64,000 bases of DNA from Poecilobothrus nobilitatus. Lineage: Eukaryota; Arthropoda; Insecta; Diptera; Dolichopodidae. Location of the stretch: NCBI GenBank assembly GCA_947095535.1, contig OX352774.1, positions 6,758,001 through 6,822,000 on the forward strand, in the 5' to 3' direction. The translations under genes were made by a program, and so were the position numbers. Below, piece by piece: positions 12,263-24,335 of this stretch. Every line of letters begins with the position of its first letter. The first letter of the stretch is position 1. The notes under the pieces are model-generated. The model did no database searches, was not told the origin of the DNA, and saw only the letters and a list, made by a program, of their open reading frames with translations.

Positions 12263-14557
12263 TCTTTCTTTGAATTAAATATAAAGTAATTTCTATTAAA
12301 TTTTCATCTGTTTATTATTTGGGGAAAAAGGAGGTTGGGTTTAGGTAGTAATAAACTGACGCTACCAACGAGGTATTCTTAGTGTCTTTGGAAGATGTTT
12401 TTTTCTTTATATGAGGAGGAGGGTATAGTTCTATATGACCTACATTGTTACAATAACTTACAAGACCACTCCATTACAATAACCAAAAGCAAATATCACA
12501 ATAACAAAATAAAATGTAATTTAAAAATCTTTATAATAAATATTTTTTTTTTTTTATAATCTTCTTATTTCTTCAACCCCTCCTTGACATACTGAAATCA
12601 ATTTTCAAATTTTAGTTTCAATGAAAGAAGCTATGCCTAAGTTTCATTATTTTAAGCTTCACTAAATTTTTCAGCCCTTGTCTGTAACTCATAGGATATT
12701 TGAGATTTGAGATGTCAAGGACATTTGATTAAAACAGAGTAAAATATGCTCTATTTAAATTTAGATATAAGAGAAAAGTATGGAATTTATTATAATGAAC
12801 TTGCAATGTTTTTAATGATGAATAGAATCAACATTTATAAAACGTTAGTTTTTTTTTATTATTGAATTTAAAGGTCATCAAATGTTTTTATTTTTTCATT
12901 TACAGCATGTAATCGTATGTATGGTTATTATACAGAAAGTCAAGAAGAAGTATGACAGAAACAAGAAAACAACAAATTACAGGAGAGATAAAGGTAATCA
13001 AAAAATTGGTCTGAAAATTGTTGAATTTTTGTCATATCTTCCATCACTTTGAAGATAATTCAATAATTGTAATTAGTTTCAATACCAGAAGAAGGAGAAA
13101 GATTTTATGAGAAATGCATGCAAGTAAGTTGTAAACACCCATATTAAATTATTTTCAAAACAGTAAACCATAAATAATATCAAAGCTAATTAAAATATTA
13201 ATTATCATTAATATTGTTCCATAAATGTTTTGTAAAATTCTTAATATAAACATTATTTTCACTTTTTTACTATTTTTAGCACATTTTTAGAAAAAAAAAA
13301 ATTTTAAATTTGCTCATTTGTTTCATTCTGTCCGTTCATCTGTCCATCTGTTTGTTTACAAACATTTCTACAAAGTTTAAGACAGAACAATGATATTTTT
13401 ATCATGGATAGGATCTGAATGATCATGAATGGATCACTTACAAAAATTAATATTGTAGAACAATTATTTTATTTAGCTTTAGTTTATTTAAGTTTGTAAA
13501 AGTCCTATTTTCAAATTTGAATATTTCAGTTTCTGCTTAACATTTTTTCAATCTAAAGGCGCCAAACTACAGGTCTTTTTCTTAACTAAATCAATTGGTC
13601 AATAAATTTAACGTTATGTAAAGACAAAATGTTGCTTCCTTCATATAAGTCTATCACGCTCAAAGCTTTGAAATTTTGAGAAAAGAAAGGATCTATCAAA
13701 ATTAATTACCTCCGAAATGCACGCATCCTTTGGGGTTATATTTTTATGTGGAAAATCCTTTGGGGTTATATTTTACTTTGTCTGGTTTTTGTTTTTATAA
13801 TTTAGACATTTTATATGTACCTTAATTTTGAAATACCGAGAAGGCGGTAAATTACTTAATTCTTTGAAATTGAAAGACCATATTGTATAAAAAATAAAAG
13901 TACAAATTCTCTATCTTAACTTTTCTAAAATTTTGACATTTAAGTGTCTCCCAAAAGCAATCTAAACGTAGCTATTTAAAAAAATTTTTAAAGTTAATAT
14001 AAAATAATTACAAAAATAATAAAATAACTGCGATCTTATTTTATGAAATAAAATAAATTTTAATTTGAATTTCAAAATATAAAATAAGAATTATTAAAGC
14101 TCTAACACGCAATTTCAGATCAAGAAATTCTATTAAATGTTTCATATATGAAAGAAGAAAACTGCGAACAAAGAAAACTGATTGTATAGAATGATTTTAA
14201 ATAAATATTGATATATTTTAAATAAAACTTCAAAACTATTATGAAAATCATATTCGGTTTGTAACAACAAAAAAAAAGAAGAAAAGTCAATTGAAAGCGT
14301 TTTAAGAACTCTACATTAGAAACACACAAATTAACTTTCGGTGGTCGTGAAATTATGTGATACCGTGTCAAAAATACTGGTTTGAAAACAAATGTAACAT
14401 ACAAATTACAACTTTCCATTTATAATAGATTTCATAAAGTTTTCCATGAGGGAAATCATAAGAAATTTTTTCACGCTTTAAAAAGAACCAATATAGACGA
14501 ACAAGCAGTTAGATTAAGCTTCCGAAAAATAATCAATTAAAATTCGCAAAGAAAGAG
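12263..14557. other. AT-rich DNA with small repeat traces
   Basis: No gene is recognisable. A stretch at 12328-12412 resembles the unnamed repeat K (see 30178-30373) in 'gggtttag', 'acgagg' and 'tagtgtcttt', but weakly. 'ctgtccgttcatctgtcc' at 13328 followed by 'tgtttgtttacaaac' resembles the repeat at 51464 and 51995. 'atcctttggggttatatttt' occurs twice, near 13724 and 13755. Confidence 0.5.
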
Positions 14558-14774
14558 ACAAATGAAATTTTTTATTTGTTTTTTTAATGCGTTTCTCTGC
14601 CACATAAATGTGGACAGGAAATTACACAGCCTTTCCCGTTCAGGTGTGTCTGTAAATGTCGTAAGGAATAACTCTGACGACGTGTATGGGATTCGAACCC
14701 ATACTCCCTCGGTGTTTACAGCGTATTTATACGCTCTTACTCACTAGGCCACCGAGGCCCCTACAAATGAAATT
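14558..14774 (-). mobile_element. tRNA-derived SINE, family 1, copy S2, with 12 bp target-site duplication
   Basis: The SINE body is 14570-14762 (193 bp) and reads on the minus strand. The head has the A box 'tggcctagtgagtaagagcg' and a perfect B box 'gggttcgaatccc' (about 14690-14702). The body contains 'atttcctgtccacattta', and the copy ends in an A-rich tail at 14570-14586. It is flanked by the perfect direct repeat 'acaaatgaaatt' at 14558-14569 and 14763-14774, the signature of target-primed LINE-dependent insertion. It is the best preserved of the copies and therefore the youngest here. Open frames through it are not genes. Confidence 0.93.
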
Positions 14775-15282
14775 GAAATTAAAAGAGATGTAAAGCGGGG
14801 GTTATATTTTGAATCTATTTTTATTGTTAAGGTAAAGTGAGGTGTTATAATTTTAGAAGCAAGTAGTAAAGAAATTTTACTTTGTTTAACTATTGGATTG
14901 ATGGTCGAATAATATGGCACATCAAAACTAGAAGAAGCGTTTCAACAAAAATGTTGAAAAAACGTATAGAAATAGTATGAATTTCAAATAAAAGATTATT
15001 TGTATCAGGATTATATGACTAGTATATTATGTAGACTTCATTTCCAGAATAAAGTAAAAAAAAAATTTCCATATTATAACATAATTGAATTATACATATC
15101 TTCAATAATAAAGTAAGCTTTAAGACCTAATAAAGAATTTCATATTTGGGATGAACCTATACTTTGAGTCTACTTACAAAAACTAGAACTACAGCAAAAA
15201 ATTGCATATTTGGTTCATTAAATTTAGTAAAAAAACGTAGAAGTTTTCTTTTCTTTTTGCATAATATTTACTATTTTTAATA
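14775..15282. other. AT-rich DNA, no gene seen
   Basis: Nothing is recognisable apart from short A and T tracts. Confidence 0.6.
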
Positions 15283-15367
15283 TATCCAGCCATTGGTGCA
15301 GTGGTTGACGCACCGCTTCTCCTTTATAAGGGAATTAGAGGTCTCGGGTTCGATTCCCGGCTGGGTA
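15283..15367 (+). repeat. tRNA-like sequence: tRNA pseudogene or head of a second SINE family (T1)
   Basis: 'tccagcc' near 15285 can pair with 'ggctggg' near 15359. 'ggtgc' pairs with 'gcacc' as a D-like arm around 'agtggtt', and 'cggg' and 'cccg' enclose 'ttcgatt', a near-perfect B box. The anticodon stem is poor (loop near 'tttataa') and acceptor and T stem compete for the same G residues, so I do not call a functional tRNA. A diverged second copy at 59160-59225 keeps 'ccagcca', 'ggcacc' and 'ggtctc.g.ttc', which favours a SINE head over a lone tRNA pseudogene. Confidence 0.6.
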
Positions 15368-16184
15368 CAATAATTATAAGATATTTTTAATAGGTGTTTG
15401 TTGAGAAATGTTTAGCCTTCAATTGATTAAAAATACATTTCTAACTACTTAATTCTGCAGTGGTAGTTCTCTTTAATTCTTTTTCATTACCTGGGTGTTT
15501 GTAAAGAAAAAATACATAATATTAACATTTTTAGCAAATGGAGCCATTTCTATTACCTATAATACTCGTCTTACACAACGTAAGCGGAACGTACAAATTT
15601 GCAGAATCGACCAGGTTTTTTCCTTTTTTGCGTTTTTTATTTCCTTTTACGTTCAATATTGAAAGAAATTAAAGAAAAATAGAAAAAAAAAAACAATACA
15701 GGATATATTTCGGGAACCTTAAAGGCAGTAATGTGCATTCAGTTCACTGATCAAAAACACTTTTATGTAAATTTCCAATATGTACAAAGAAAGAATATTT
15801 GACTGAAATTTTTTTTTTTTTGCCTCATGATTAACATTTTGATAGTAAGGGTGGAAAAAAAAAATTTAATTTTTTTTTAATATGATTTCCTTGAAAAAAT
15901 TTTTCGAAAATGCTTAGGTACGAAAAAAATAGAATAAAAAAATTTTTTTTTGTATGCCTTGATTTTTTTTAATAAAATTTTTTGTTTCATTTTTGTATTT
16001 TTTAAACAAAAACATTTTTAATTTAATGTTTTAAAGTTATAAACTTTTCACAAGCTAAAAAAGTTTAGAATTTAATGCATTTCAATAATTGTTTATCTAA
16101 ATAAATATTGGTTTTTATAAATTTTAATTTTGAAACTCCATAAATCATATTTTTAATAAAATTTTATGTACACTTTATAAACCG
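15368..16184. other. AT-rich DNA, no gene seen
   Basis: The first 150 bases could be the body of the T1 SINE, but no tail or target-site duplication is evident. The rest is homopolymer-rich with no recognisable feature. Confidence 0.5.
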
Positions 16185-16400
16185 CAAGGAAGGGTGTAAA
16201 GTTGACAGTCTCAACTCTAAGATACAAAACAATATGTTGTTGCCACAAAATTTAATTATTTTTTTGAAAATTTCAGATATATCTGACTTAATTAAGTACC
16301 GAGTTATATTTATATAAATTTCGGAGTTGTATGAATGCTGTGGTTGTTATTGTTCGGTAGGAGAGATAGATAACTATTCTTACATCTAGGCCCGCAACCC
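16185..16400 (-). mobile_element. Eroded 3' part of a HINE
   Basis: In the same order as the 3' block of copy B, this stretch contains 'ggaagggtgtaaagttgac', a hairpin 'agttga'/'tcaact', 'tgttgttgccacaaaattt', 'tttcagatat', 'agtaccgagttatattta' and 'cggagttgtatgaatgct'. Base identity is clearly lower than between A and B, so this is an older insertion. No 5' end or GTCC tract is found. Confidence 0.7.
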
Positions 16401-16640
16401 GTTGTACACCCCAACTGTATAAGAAGGTCGTTTATCACAATTCTCTTAAAGATCTTCTTTTCAACCTTTTCCCAATATGCTCTTTTTTAGGATTCCATCA
16501 CTGGATGCAAAGTAGGTACATGTAATACCACCTCTACCACCTGCATATAACTTCTGCACTTCCTGTGTCGTTTTTGCTTATTATTTCAGCATGTACCTTT
16601 AATATCAGATGGGCTGTGTTCATTCTGGTATAGAATCTGA
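16401..16640. other. Less AT-biased patch of unknown origin
   Basis: The base composition departs from its surroundings ('ggcccgcaacccgttg', 'accacctctaccacctgc'). Minus-strand frames are open for 20-30 codons between stops. This suggests a decayed transposon protein, but I cannot assign a family. Confidence 0.35.
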
Positions 16641-18789
16641 GGGGGTAGTTAGGTATTTATTTGTTTGTTAAAATTAAATTAGACGAATCATACTTTTAGA
16701 CACTTCCAAAACAAAAATGAAGTATATGACTTTCGCCAATTTGTTTTCTTAGAAAGAAAATGAAAACAAAGTATTTAGACCAAATTGAAGGTTTGATCAA
16801 AAATATAAAAGTTTTATTTAAATATGTATTTTTATTTATTTATTTGGTATCTATAATATCTCTAAAAGAAAACTTTGCTCGTACAGAGTATGTAATATAA
16901 AATCTTTAATAAAAATTATCTACATAATATAAATTTTGGAGACCAACAAACAGAGAATATTTTAATAAATAACTAAAAAAAGCTCAACCAAAAACCAAAC
17001 ACAATAACTCAATTTTTTTACAACTGAAAAAAAAAACAAATTTCCGACTTAAAGAGTTGAAAAGTAAAGTTAAAAGAACAAAGAAAAGCCGAACTATTTT
17101 TTTAAGATCTTAATAAAGGATGATATTCAATATTTATGGTAATAATACACAACCCCTAAAAAGAAATTTTTTAGCAACACATGTTTTTCCTGTTCATTTC
17201 ATATGTGTATAGATATTTAAAAATTTAGATACAAGTATTTTGTTCAATTAATATCCTTTTAAAATTTTCCTTGCAACCATTCAATACTTAATTAAACAAT
17301 TGAACTAAAAATTCCAATTTATTGCTTGGTTTAATTTGAATTCTTTAGTTGTTTAAAAGTTCTAAGATCGACACACGAAATATATCTTTTTTTGGTAGAA
17401 TTTTAATGTGTAGTGTAATTATTTTTATTATGATTGTTTGGAAATATCTTGCAAGGTTCTAAACTTCATCTTCCTTTGCAAAAAAAAAAATGTAGGTTTT
17501 TTTAGAATATTATAAAAAATGTTTGATGCATAGATTTAAAACAACCTATTACTATTTAACTGTTAAAAGTTTCAACGTTGTATTTGCAAAACCAATCATT
17601 TTTAAATCTATTCTAAAATGGGCTGAATCTATTCTAAAATTCTTAAGAATATCTTAAGAATAAGAAAAGAACCGTTTATTTTATATATGGAAATTTTATT
17701 TTTTTATATTAAAAATTTATATCAATGTAGGGTAACAGACTGTTGGGCTGATAATTTGTATAAAATATCTACTCTTTTATAAGTTTATAAGAAAAAACCA
17801 AATATTGCAAATTACTAAATAATCATTTACACGACCTAAAAATTACGTAACACGTTATGGCATCAAAATTTTCATGATTTTTCATAACATTTTTTTTTTT
17901 TTGCTTTTGGATATCTAATTATAACAATCCACGCCCTTTTAAATAACAATTTGAAATTGAAAAAACTGGCAATTGCCTTGTAAATATTAAAAAAAAAAAA
18001 AATTGTTTGCAAAAATCTTTTCGTTGAGAAAATGTAATTTTTTGTTTTTTTTTTTTTGTTGCTACTTCTAAGTCCGAAGTCTTTTCTCAGTTCCGTTATT
18101 ATCATTAAGACATTTATTGTGTTTTCTGTAGTTCTTTTTAAAAATTTCAAAGGGTAGGTATGTAATTATTATTATGGTTTCAATAAACGATGTCTTGAAT
18201 ATTTTTCCTTAAAGGAGTTTTTTTTATCAAAGTAAATTTCGAAAAAAAAAAAATCTTAGTTCATTTTCTTTTTAATTAAATCAAAAGGAAAGGATTCCTT
18301 AATTCTAAGGGATTCAAATTTTTTTCTTTCTTAAAATTCTACGGATCATCTAAAATCCAATATATCATTATCAGCCCATTATAATTTTTTTCATTCCGTT
18401 TTATAAAAAATAAGGATTTTTTTTGCTAAAATATGAAAATAAATAGATACTAATGGCTTTGCAAGTGGAAAGTGGAAATCGAGGAATAATTTTTTTTTTG
18501 TGATTTTTATTATTTTGTAGTTTTCTATGGCTATAAAATTTTCCGGTGAATATATCTGGTTTTGTTTTGTGCCCCAAGTATTAAACAAAAATAAAAATGG
18601 AAATAATTTAAATGTTGTTACATGATACAAGAATTATAGTATCCCAAAGCTGATTCTGATTATTTTTTTTAAATAAACTATATACGATATTTGGATTTTA
18701 TTTATCTATATTTTAATTTAAGATTTTAATTTTTGATGCAGGTTGCAGATGGTTCGGCATATATATTTTTTTTAAATAAATTATATAAT
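16641..18789. other. AT-rich DNA, no gene seen
   Basis: No repeat or coding structure is recognisable. A minus-strand frame of 92 codons at 17872-18150 is lysine/isoleucine/asparagine-rich and interrupted by A/T tracts, so it is treated as noise. Confidence 0.6.
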
Positions 18790-20862
18790 AAAAACGAGGA
18801 AGAGTGCAGTAGAGTAGACTGTGTCAACTCTGGGATACCCGTATGAACGTAATATATCCTGTTTCTATAAAACTTGATCATCTTTTAAAAACATTCAGAT
18901 GTTTTAGTACCGAACTACAGAGATATATTTATGTAAATTGTGGAGTTGTATGATAGCTACCCGAATCTATTGCGCCTAGCTTCATTAAGTTCCAAGAAAT
19001 GCAAAAAGCCTGAACCGGCTGCTTTAGACCATTCAAATTTTACAAAAGTTTTTGGCATGCAACTCGACACTTTTTCACTAAATTTCAGATAGCTAGCTTC
19101 AATAGACACTGGGTTATTTCCATTTAAAGAAAGAAGTTGTATGGCAACTACCCGAACCCGGCGGCCGAAAATGCTGGAGTTAAATAGCAAAACTAACAAT
19201 TTTGTAAAATTATCGTAAAAAAAATTTCAGCCTCCTAACTCCTTTATTTTTTGAGTTATCGTGCGGACGGACACTGAGTTATTTTCATTTAAAAAGAGAA
19301 GTTGTATGGCAGCTACCCGAACCCGTCGTACCACTACAACCAAATTTTGCAGAAGTTGTTGCCATAAAACTTGATCATCATTCGCAAAATTGCAGATACC
19401 TAGATTGAACAGACACTGGGTTATTTCCATTTAAAGAAAGACGTTGTATGGCAGCTACTCGAACCCGGCGGCCGAAAATGCTGGAGTTAAATAGCAAAAC
19501 TAACCATTTTACAAAAGTAACGTAAAAAAATTTTCAGCCTCCTAGCTCCTCTAGTTTTGGAGTTATAGTGCGGACGGACACTCAGTTCTTTCATTTAAAA
19601 AGAGATTTTGTATGGCAGCTACCCGAACCCGTCACACCAGCACAACCAAATTTTGCAGAAGTTGTTGCCATAAAACTTGATCATCATTCGCAAAATTTCA
19701 GATACCTAGATTGAACAGACACTGGGTTATTTCTATTTAAAGAAAGACGTTGTATGGCAGCTACCCGAACCCGGGGACAGAAAATGCTGGAGTTAAATAG
19801 CAAAACTAACAATTTTACAAAAGTGACGTAAAAAAATTTTCAGCCTCCTAGCTCCTCTATTTTTTGAGTTATCGTGCGGACGGACACTGAGTTCTTTTCA
19901 TTTAAAAAGAGATTTTGTATGGCAGCTACCCGAACCCGTCGCACCAGCACAACCAAATTTTGTAGAAGTTGTTGCCATAAACCTTGATCATCATTTGCAA
20001 GATTTCAGACGCCTAGCTTTATCAACTTCCAAGAGGTGCAAGAAGCCTGAACCGGCTGTTCTAGGCCAAACAAATTTTACAAAAGTTGTTGGCATATAAC
20101 TCGACACTTCTTTACTAAATTTCAGATTCCTAGCTTCAATAAACACTGAGTTATTCTCATTTAACCGGATAAGTTGTATGGCAGCTACCCGAACCCGCCG
20201 CACCACCACAACCAAATTTTACAAAAGTTGTTGCCATAAAACTTGATCTTCATTTGCAAAATTTCAGACGCCTAGCTTCATTAGGTTCCAAGAGGTGCAA
20301 GAAGTCTGAACCGGCTGCTCTAGACCAACCAAATTTTACAAAAGTTGTTTGCATGTAACTCGACACCTCTTTACTAAATTTCAGATTCCTAGCTTCAATA
20401 AACACTGAGTTATTCTCATTTAAACGGAGAAGTTGTATGGCAGCTACCCGAACCCGCTGCACCAGCACAACCAAATTTTACAGAAGTTGTTGCCATAAAA
20501 CTTGATTATTATTTGCAAAATTTCAGAAACCTAGCTTGAATAGATACTGAGTTATTTCTATATAAAGATAGAAGTTGTATGGCAGCTACTCGAACCCGCC
20601 GACCGAAAATGTTGGATTTAAATAGCAAAACTAACAATTTTGCAAAAGTGACGTAAAAAAAGTTTCAGCCCCCTAGCTCCTTTATTTTTTGAGTTATCGT
20701 GCGGACGGACGGACGGACGGACGTACATGGCTTAATCGACTCAGAATTCGATTCTGAGCCGATCCATACCTTTGACACTATATCTAGCTCGACTCCTTTA
20801 AGGTGTCACAAACGTAATGGCAAATTTATTATACCCTTGAACATAGTTCATACGGGTATAAT
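18790..20862 (-). mobile_element. HINE copy B, 2.1 kb, inverted relative to copy A
   Basis: Its 3' end is 'aaaacgaggaagagtgcag' at 18791, followed by the hairpin 'gagtagac'/'gtcaactc' (18812-18830) and 'gatacccgtatgaac'. Its 5' end is at 20862 with 'gttcatacgggtata', preceded by a short (GGAC)n tract (20702-20722, minus-strand GTCC). Between them are the same monomers as copy A ('agctacccgaaccc', 'gttgttgccataaaac', 'gagttatcgtgcggacgg') in fewer, less regular copies. Ends and flanking blocks are nearly identical to copy A. No coding capacity. Confidence 0.88.
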
Positions 20863-20981
20863 AATAATGGTAGAGCTTATCTTACCTTGTTTACTTTGTC
20901 AAAATCTTAAAAGGAAGTATAGGATGCAAAGTAAATATAAGATGTTTTTTTTTTATAATGAGGGAGAATGACTATTGGACT

Positions 20982-21332
20982 TATGCTGCCCATACATGGC
21001 GGACTAGATTGAAAACTTAGTACGCGGACTTGATAAGTTGTATCGTGTATGGGCAAGTTCTAAAAGCATTTTGATGGTTGAAAAGTTGGTTGGATGAATA
21101 TCAAAAAAATTTTATTTTTGTGGGCGGAGTCTTTGATTTGTATTTAAGTTGTATCGTGTATGGGCAAGTTGTACAACTTAAATGTCATTTTAACATTGAG
21201 ATTTTTTGAATTAAGAAAATAATAAAAATATAAAATACATAATTATAATAATTGAATGATAGGTTGGATAAGTGTGTGGTATGGTTCTAAAACCTGTCCG
21301 CGTACCAAGTTTACAACCTAGCCCGCCGTGTA
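20982..21332 (-). mobile_element. MITE N, copy 1 (about 350 bp, right end damaged)
   Basis: The left end is 'atgctgcccatacatggcgg', followed by 'ttagtacgcggac'. The right end contains the inverted equivalents 'gtccgcgtaccaagtt' and 'cccgccgtgta', but the last bases ('tgggcagcat') are missing. Inside are 'gtgtatgggcaagtt' (twice) and 'tttgtgggcggagtc'. The whole matches, in the opposite orientation, the element at 62949-63300. Terminal inverted repeats of about 40 bp without a transposase mark it as a non-autonomous DNA transposon. The superfamily cannot be told because no clear target duplication is visible. Confidence 0.85.
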
Positions 21333-21569
21333 AGAAAAGTCAAAATATTTTATTTATTTTTTTTATTAGTAATAAGTATAATCGGCTCAGGTCGTCATCA
21401 TTTTTATCAAAGTCTCTTCATATCTTTGATCTGATTGATTTAAAAAAAAAAATTTATATGAGAGAGCTAAAAGTACCTATATGTTTAATTTTAATTACAT
21501 TATATATTGAAACTCTTATACGTTTAATTATTTTTATTTGTTTATCAAGCACAATATATGTTGTTCCAT

Positions 21570-22045
21570 AAAATTGAAGATATTAGCTAACTTAATTTAG
21601 TACTGATATATATTTTTGCAAATATCGGAGAAGGATGACAACTACTTGAAGTTGTTTCCATAAAATTTTATCATCTTTTTCAAAATTTTAAATGACTAGC
21701 GTAAGTAAACACAGACACATAGTAATTTTCTTATAAAAAGAGAATATATATTGCAGCTACTTGAACTAATCGGTGGAACTTATTTCGAACTTAGTCGAAT
21801 TTCAATAGTGAAATTGGAATTTACATAAAAATAAAATGACATAAATTTAAGAATCGTAACTTAATTATTTTTTTTTTTGTTATCGCACGGACGGGCGAAC
21901 GGACGTACGGACTCAGCTAAGTCAACTCAGATTCAATTATGAGCTGCAATAATATTAAATAATACTTTCCATATCCATCTTGTCTGGTTTAAAGCTTCAC
22001 CAACCTTATTATGACCCTTGAACTATGATCATATTGGTATAAAGA
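21570..22045 (-). mobile_element. Strongly diverged HINE fragment (5' half)
   Basis: 'tttagtactgatatatattt', 'cggagaaggatgacaact' and 'aagttgtttccataaaattt' parallel the monomers of copy B. 'cgcacggacgggcgaacggac' (21885-21905) is the eroded GTCC tract, and 'cccttgaactatgatcatat' and 'ggtataaag' (to about 22045) are the 5' end. It is much older than copy B, which lies only about 700 bp away. Confidence 0.7.
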
Positions 22046-22209
22046 TAGCTTGACATGCATATAAAGGTTACCACACTAAATTTTAAACGTTTGGCATATC
22101 GAATTTTTTAACACTCAATGTCATGATTAAAAAGTATGTTCACAAAAGCTTATTTTTAGTGTTATGAATATCTATAGCAGTAATATAAATATAAGAATAT
22201 ATATAAATA

Positions 22210-22310
22210 AATACGAAGAAGGATACAGTTGCCTTTGTCAACTCTTAGATACCCGTACGAACCCGTTAGTATGTTCATAGCCTATCATTCTGCTTATAAT
22301 AGTATTTTTT
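22210..22310 (-). mobile_element. Isolated HINE 3' end
   Basis: 'agttgcctttgtcaactc' (a hairpin), then 'tagatacccgtacgaaccc' and 'cattctgcttataata', match the left side of the small HINE at 42803 almost base for base. No 5' end follows. It is either a truncated copy or the missing 3' end of another fragment. Confidence 0.72.
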
Positions 22311-23613
22311 TAATTTTTTAGTATTTTAAAATAATTTGGGTGAATTTTATTATTTCTAGAACTATGGTTTGTACATATATTCAAACTATATGTTTATACA
22401 TTCTTCAAAAGTAAATTCTAACCTTCCATATAACGATTATAAATTCAAAACTTTTCCAAATATGCTATAGTACCATTTAATACTAAGCGGCAAATGTATA
22501 ATAATAAGTTTTATTTTAATAAATAAAATAAAAAAAATACTCCAATTTTAAAATATTAGACTTAATTTTTAATGAAGAAATTAAAACTTTTTTTTAACTC
22601 AATATTATTTCTTTATTTAACAACTGACTTTTATAGAAACTATTGATTCTTTCTTTGTAGAGTCTGAATAAAATATTAGAGTTTTAAATTTGAGTTATTT
22701 ACTCTAATTAAATTTTATTTGAAGGAGAAACCTAGAGTATATATATCTAAGTAGCCATTTGGAATTATTAATGAGTTTTTATTATTTTAAATTGGGGAAG
22801 ACACTAGAATTTTCAAACATCTTAGTTTAATTTATTAAATGAAACTATTTATAAAGCAAAATAAAGACTACATATATATATATATGTCTATAGGTATAAT
22901 AGATATATATTATTTCTCATAAATTATTAAGTTTCTAAGTACTCCATTAAGCTGCATAAGTCACTTCGCTATCATTCATTTATAAATCTCCGAAGAGCAT
23001 TACTTCAATTTTCTTTTGCCCTTCAAAAAATCAAAATGAAAACTGAGAGAAAAAAAAATATTTTCTGACATAAAAAATTTTCTCTAAGAGTTAAAAAAAA
23101 TTTTGAACTTTTTTTTTTGTCTCCTTCAGAAATAATAAAAATTTGTATTCAAAAAAGTTTTACTACCAAAAATTATAATATAGAAAAGGAGACAAAAGAA
23201 AAGAAACCATAGAAAAACAAAATGAAAAACATTAAACATAAAAAAATAAAATAATAACAAAAAAGTAACTGGACATTAAATTCTGTTGGTCACGGTTGCC
23301 CGTGATTTTCATTTACATGTAAATTAGCCCCATAAGAATACAAATATTATCATAATGATTGGGAACTTATACACTTTGTTTTTTGTGGTACCTATATATG
23401 AATAAAATCAAAGATTGTTACAAAATTCACATTATGTTTTTAATAAGTACGTCATGAATGTGTTACAAATTCAAATACAATTTCTATTGTTATCCTATAA
23501 TTTAAAATGTTATAAAATTATATTAATAAATATAATGCTACCTACTACCTCCTACAACAATACCACATTATATTAAAAAAATTTGTGATGAATGTGCAAT
23601 ATACTACTAGAAA
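22311..23613. other. AT-rich DNA, no gene seen
   Basis: The only visible structure is a short (TA)n tract near 22872-22890 and long A/T runs. Confidence 0.6.
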
Positions 23614-23868
23614 CTATAATATTAATGGGGCATCCAGTTTTTCTAACCTCCAATTAGGAGGATTTCGCACCAGTTTTTTTTTGCTTGCTCCTCTTGAAAG
23701 CATAGGTCTTCCACTTGACACTTGAATCTCACATTGATATTTTGATGTTACTCCAGGAGATATGACATTTAGCCAATTTTTGGTTTTTGATTTAAAGGTT
23801 CTGCACGATGTGTTGTTAGGGCGTCTTCTTATTCCTTGAAGATTACAATCTAAAGCCATTCTCATTAT
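23614..23868 (-). CDS. Possible small ORF or decayed exon, 83 codons, function unknown
   Basis: The minus strand is open from an ATG at about 23865 to the lower end. Unlike other frames here its composition is balanced (C, R, P, G, W and S well represented), with 'CNLQGIRRRPNN', 'GRPMLSRGASKKK' and 'NPPNWRLEKLD'. The 'GRP.L..G..KK' stretch is faintly reminiscent of transposon-encoded or LINE proteins, but I recognise no family. No partner exon, splice context or promoter could be established. It may be a fragment of a transposon protein or a real exon of a gene lying outside the window. Confidence 0.35.
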   Translation of the reverse strand: MMRMALDCNLQGIRRRPNNTSCRTFKSKTKNWLNVISPGVTSKYQCEIQVSSGRPMLSRGASKKKLVRNPPNWRLEKLDAPLIL

Positions 23869-23970
23869 GATTATATTTGATTATCTAAGCCATTAATTTA
23901 CATTTTCTGAGTCCAATTTGATTAGTATGGGTTCTTCATCGTTAATACCCGTATATGGGTTACTATCAAA

Positions 23971-24335
23971 AGCCTTTATTTCTTTTGACTGTATTTAATT
24001 TACCTGTATTTCATTTGCCTGTATTTCATTTGCTTGTATTTTCATTTGCCTGCATTTCATTTGCCTGTATTTGATTTGCGTATATTTCATATTATACAAA
24101 AATATATTATATAAATATTCTGTAAAAGGCGTCTATACACTAAAGTCCCTCCTAATTCAGATTCGCACATATGCATGTATATAAATATTCTGAAAAAAGC
24201 GTAAAGCCCTGCTTTTGAATGCAACTCTAAATCTCTCCCTAATTTAGAATGAAATACAGGGTAAGTGAAATACAGTTAAATGTTCAAGAAATACAAGCAA
24301 ATGATACTACGGGCAAATGAAATACAGGCATATGA
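23971..24335. mobile_element. Foldback element M2: inverted 15 bp 'tttgcctgtatttca' words around the M1-type core
   Basis: The left arm (23999-24090) has six or seven tandem copies of 'tttgcctgtatttca'. The right arm (24243-24335) has the inverted form 'tgaaatacaggcaaa' in degenerate copies. The centre (24111-24240) carries 'ataaatattctg.aaaa.gcg' twice, 70 bp apart (24111 and 24181), with 'ccctcctaattcag' and 'ccctaatttag'. On the minus strand this reads like the M1 core at 3695-4060. The core is therefore shared with M1 while the terminal words are different. Confidence 0.75.

Noticed and set aside
15283..15367. Functional tRNA gene
   Set aside because: Anticodon stem has mismatches, acceptor and T stem overlap in pairing, and a diverged second copy at 59.2 kb points to a repeat family.
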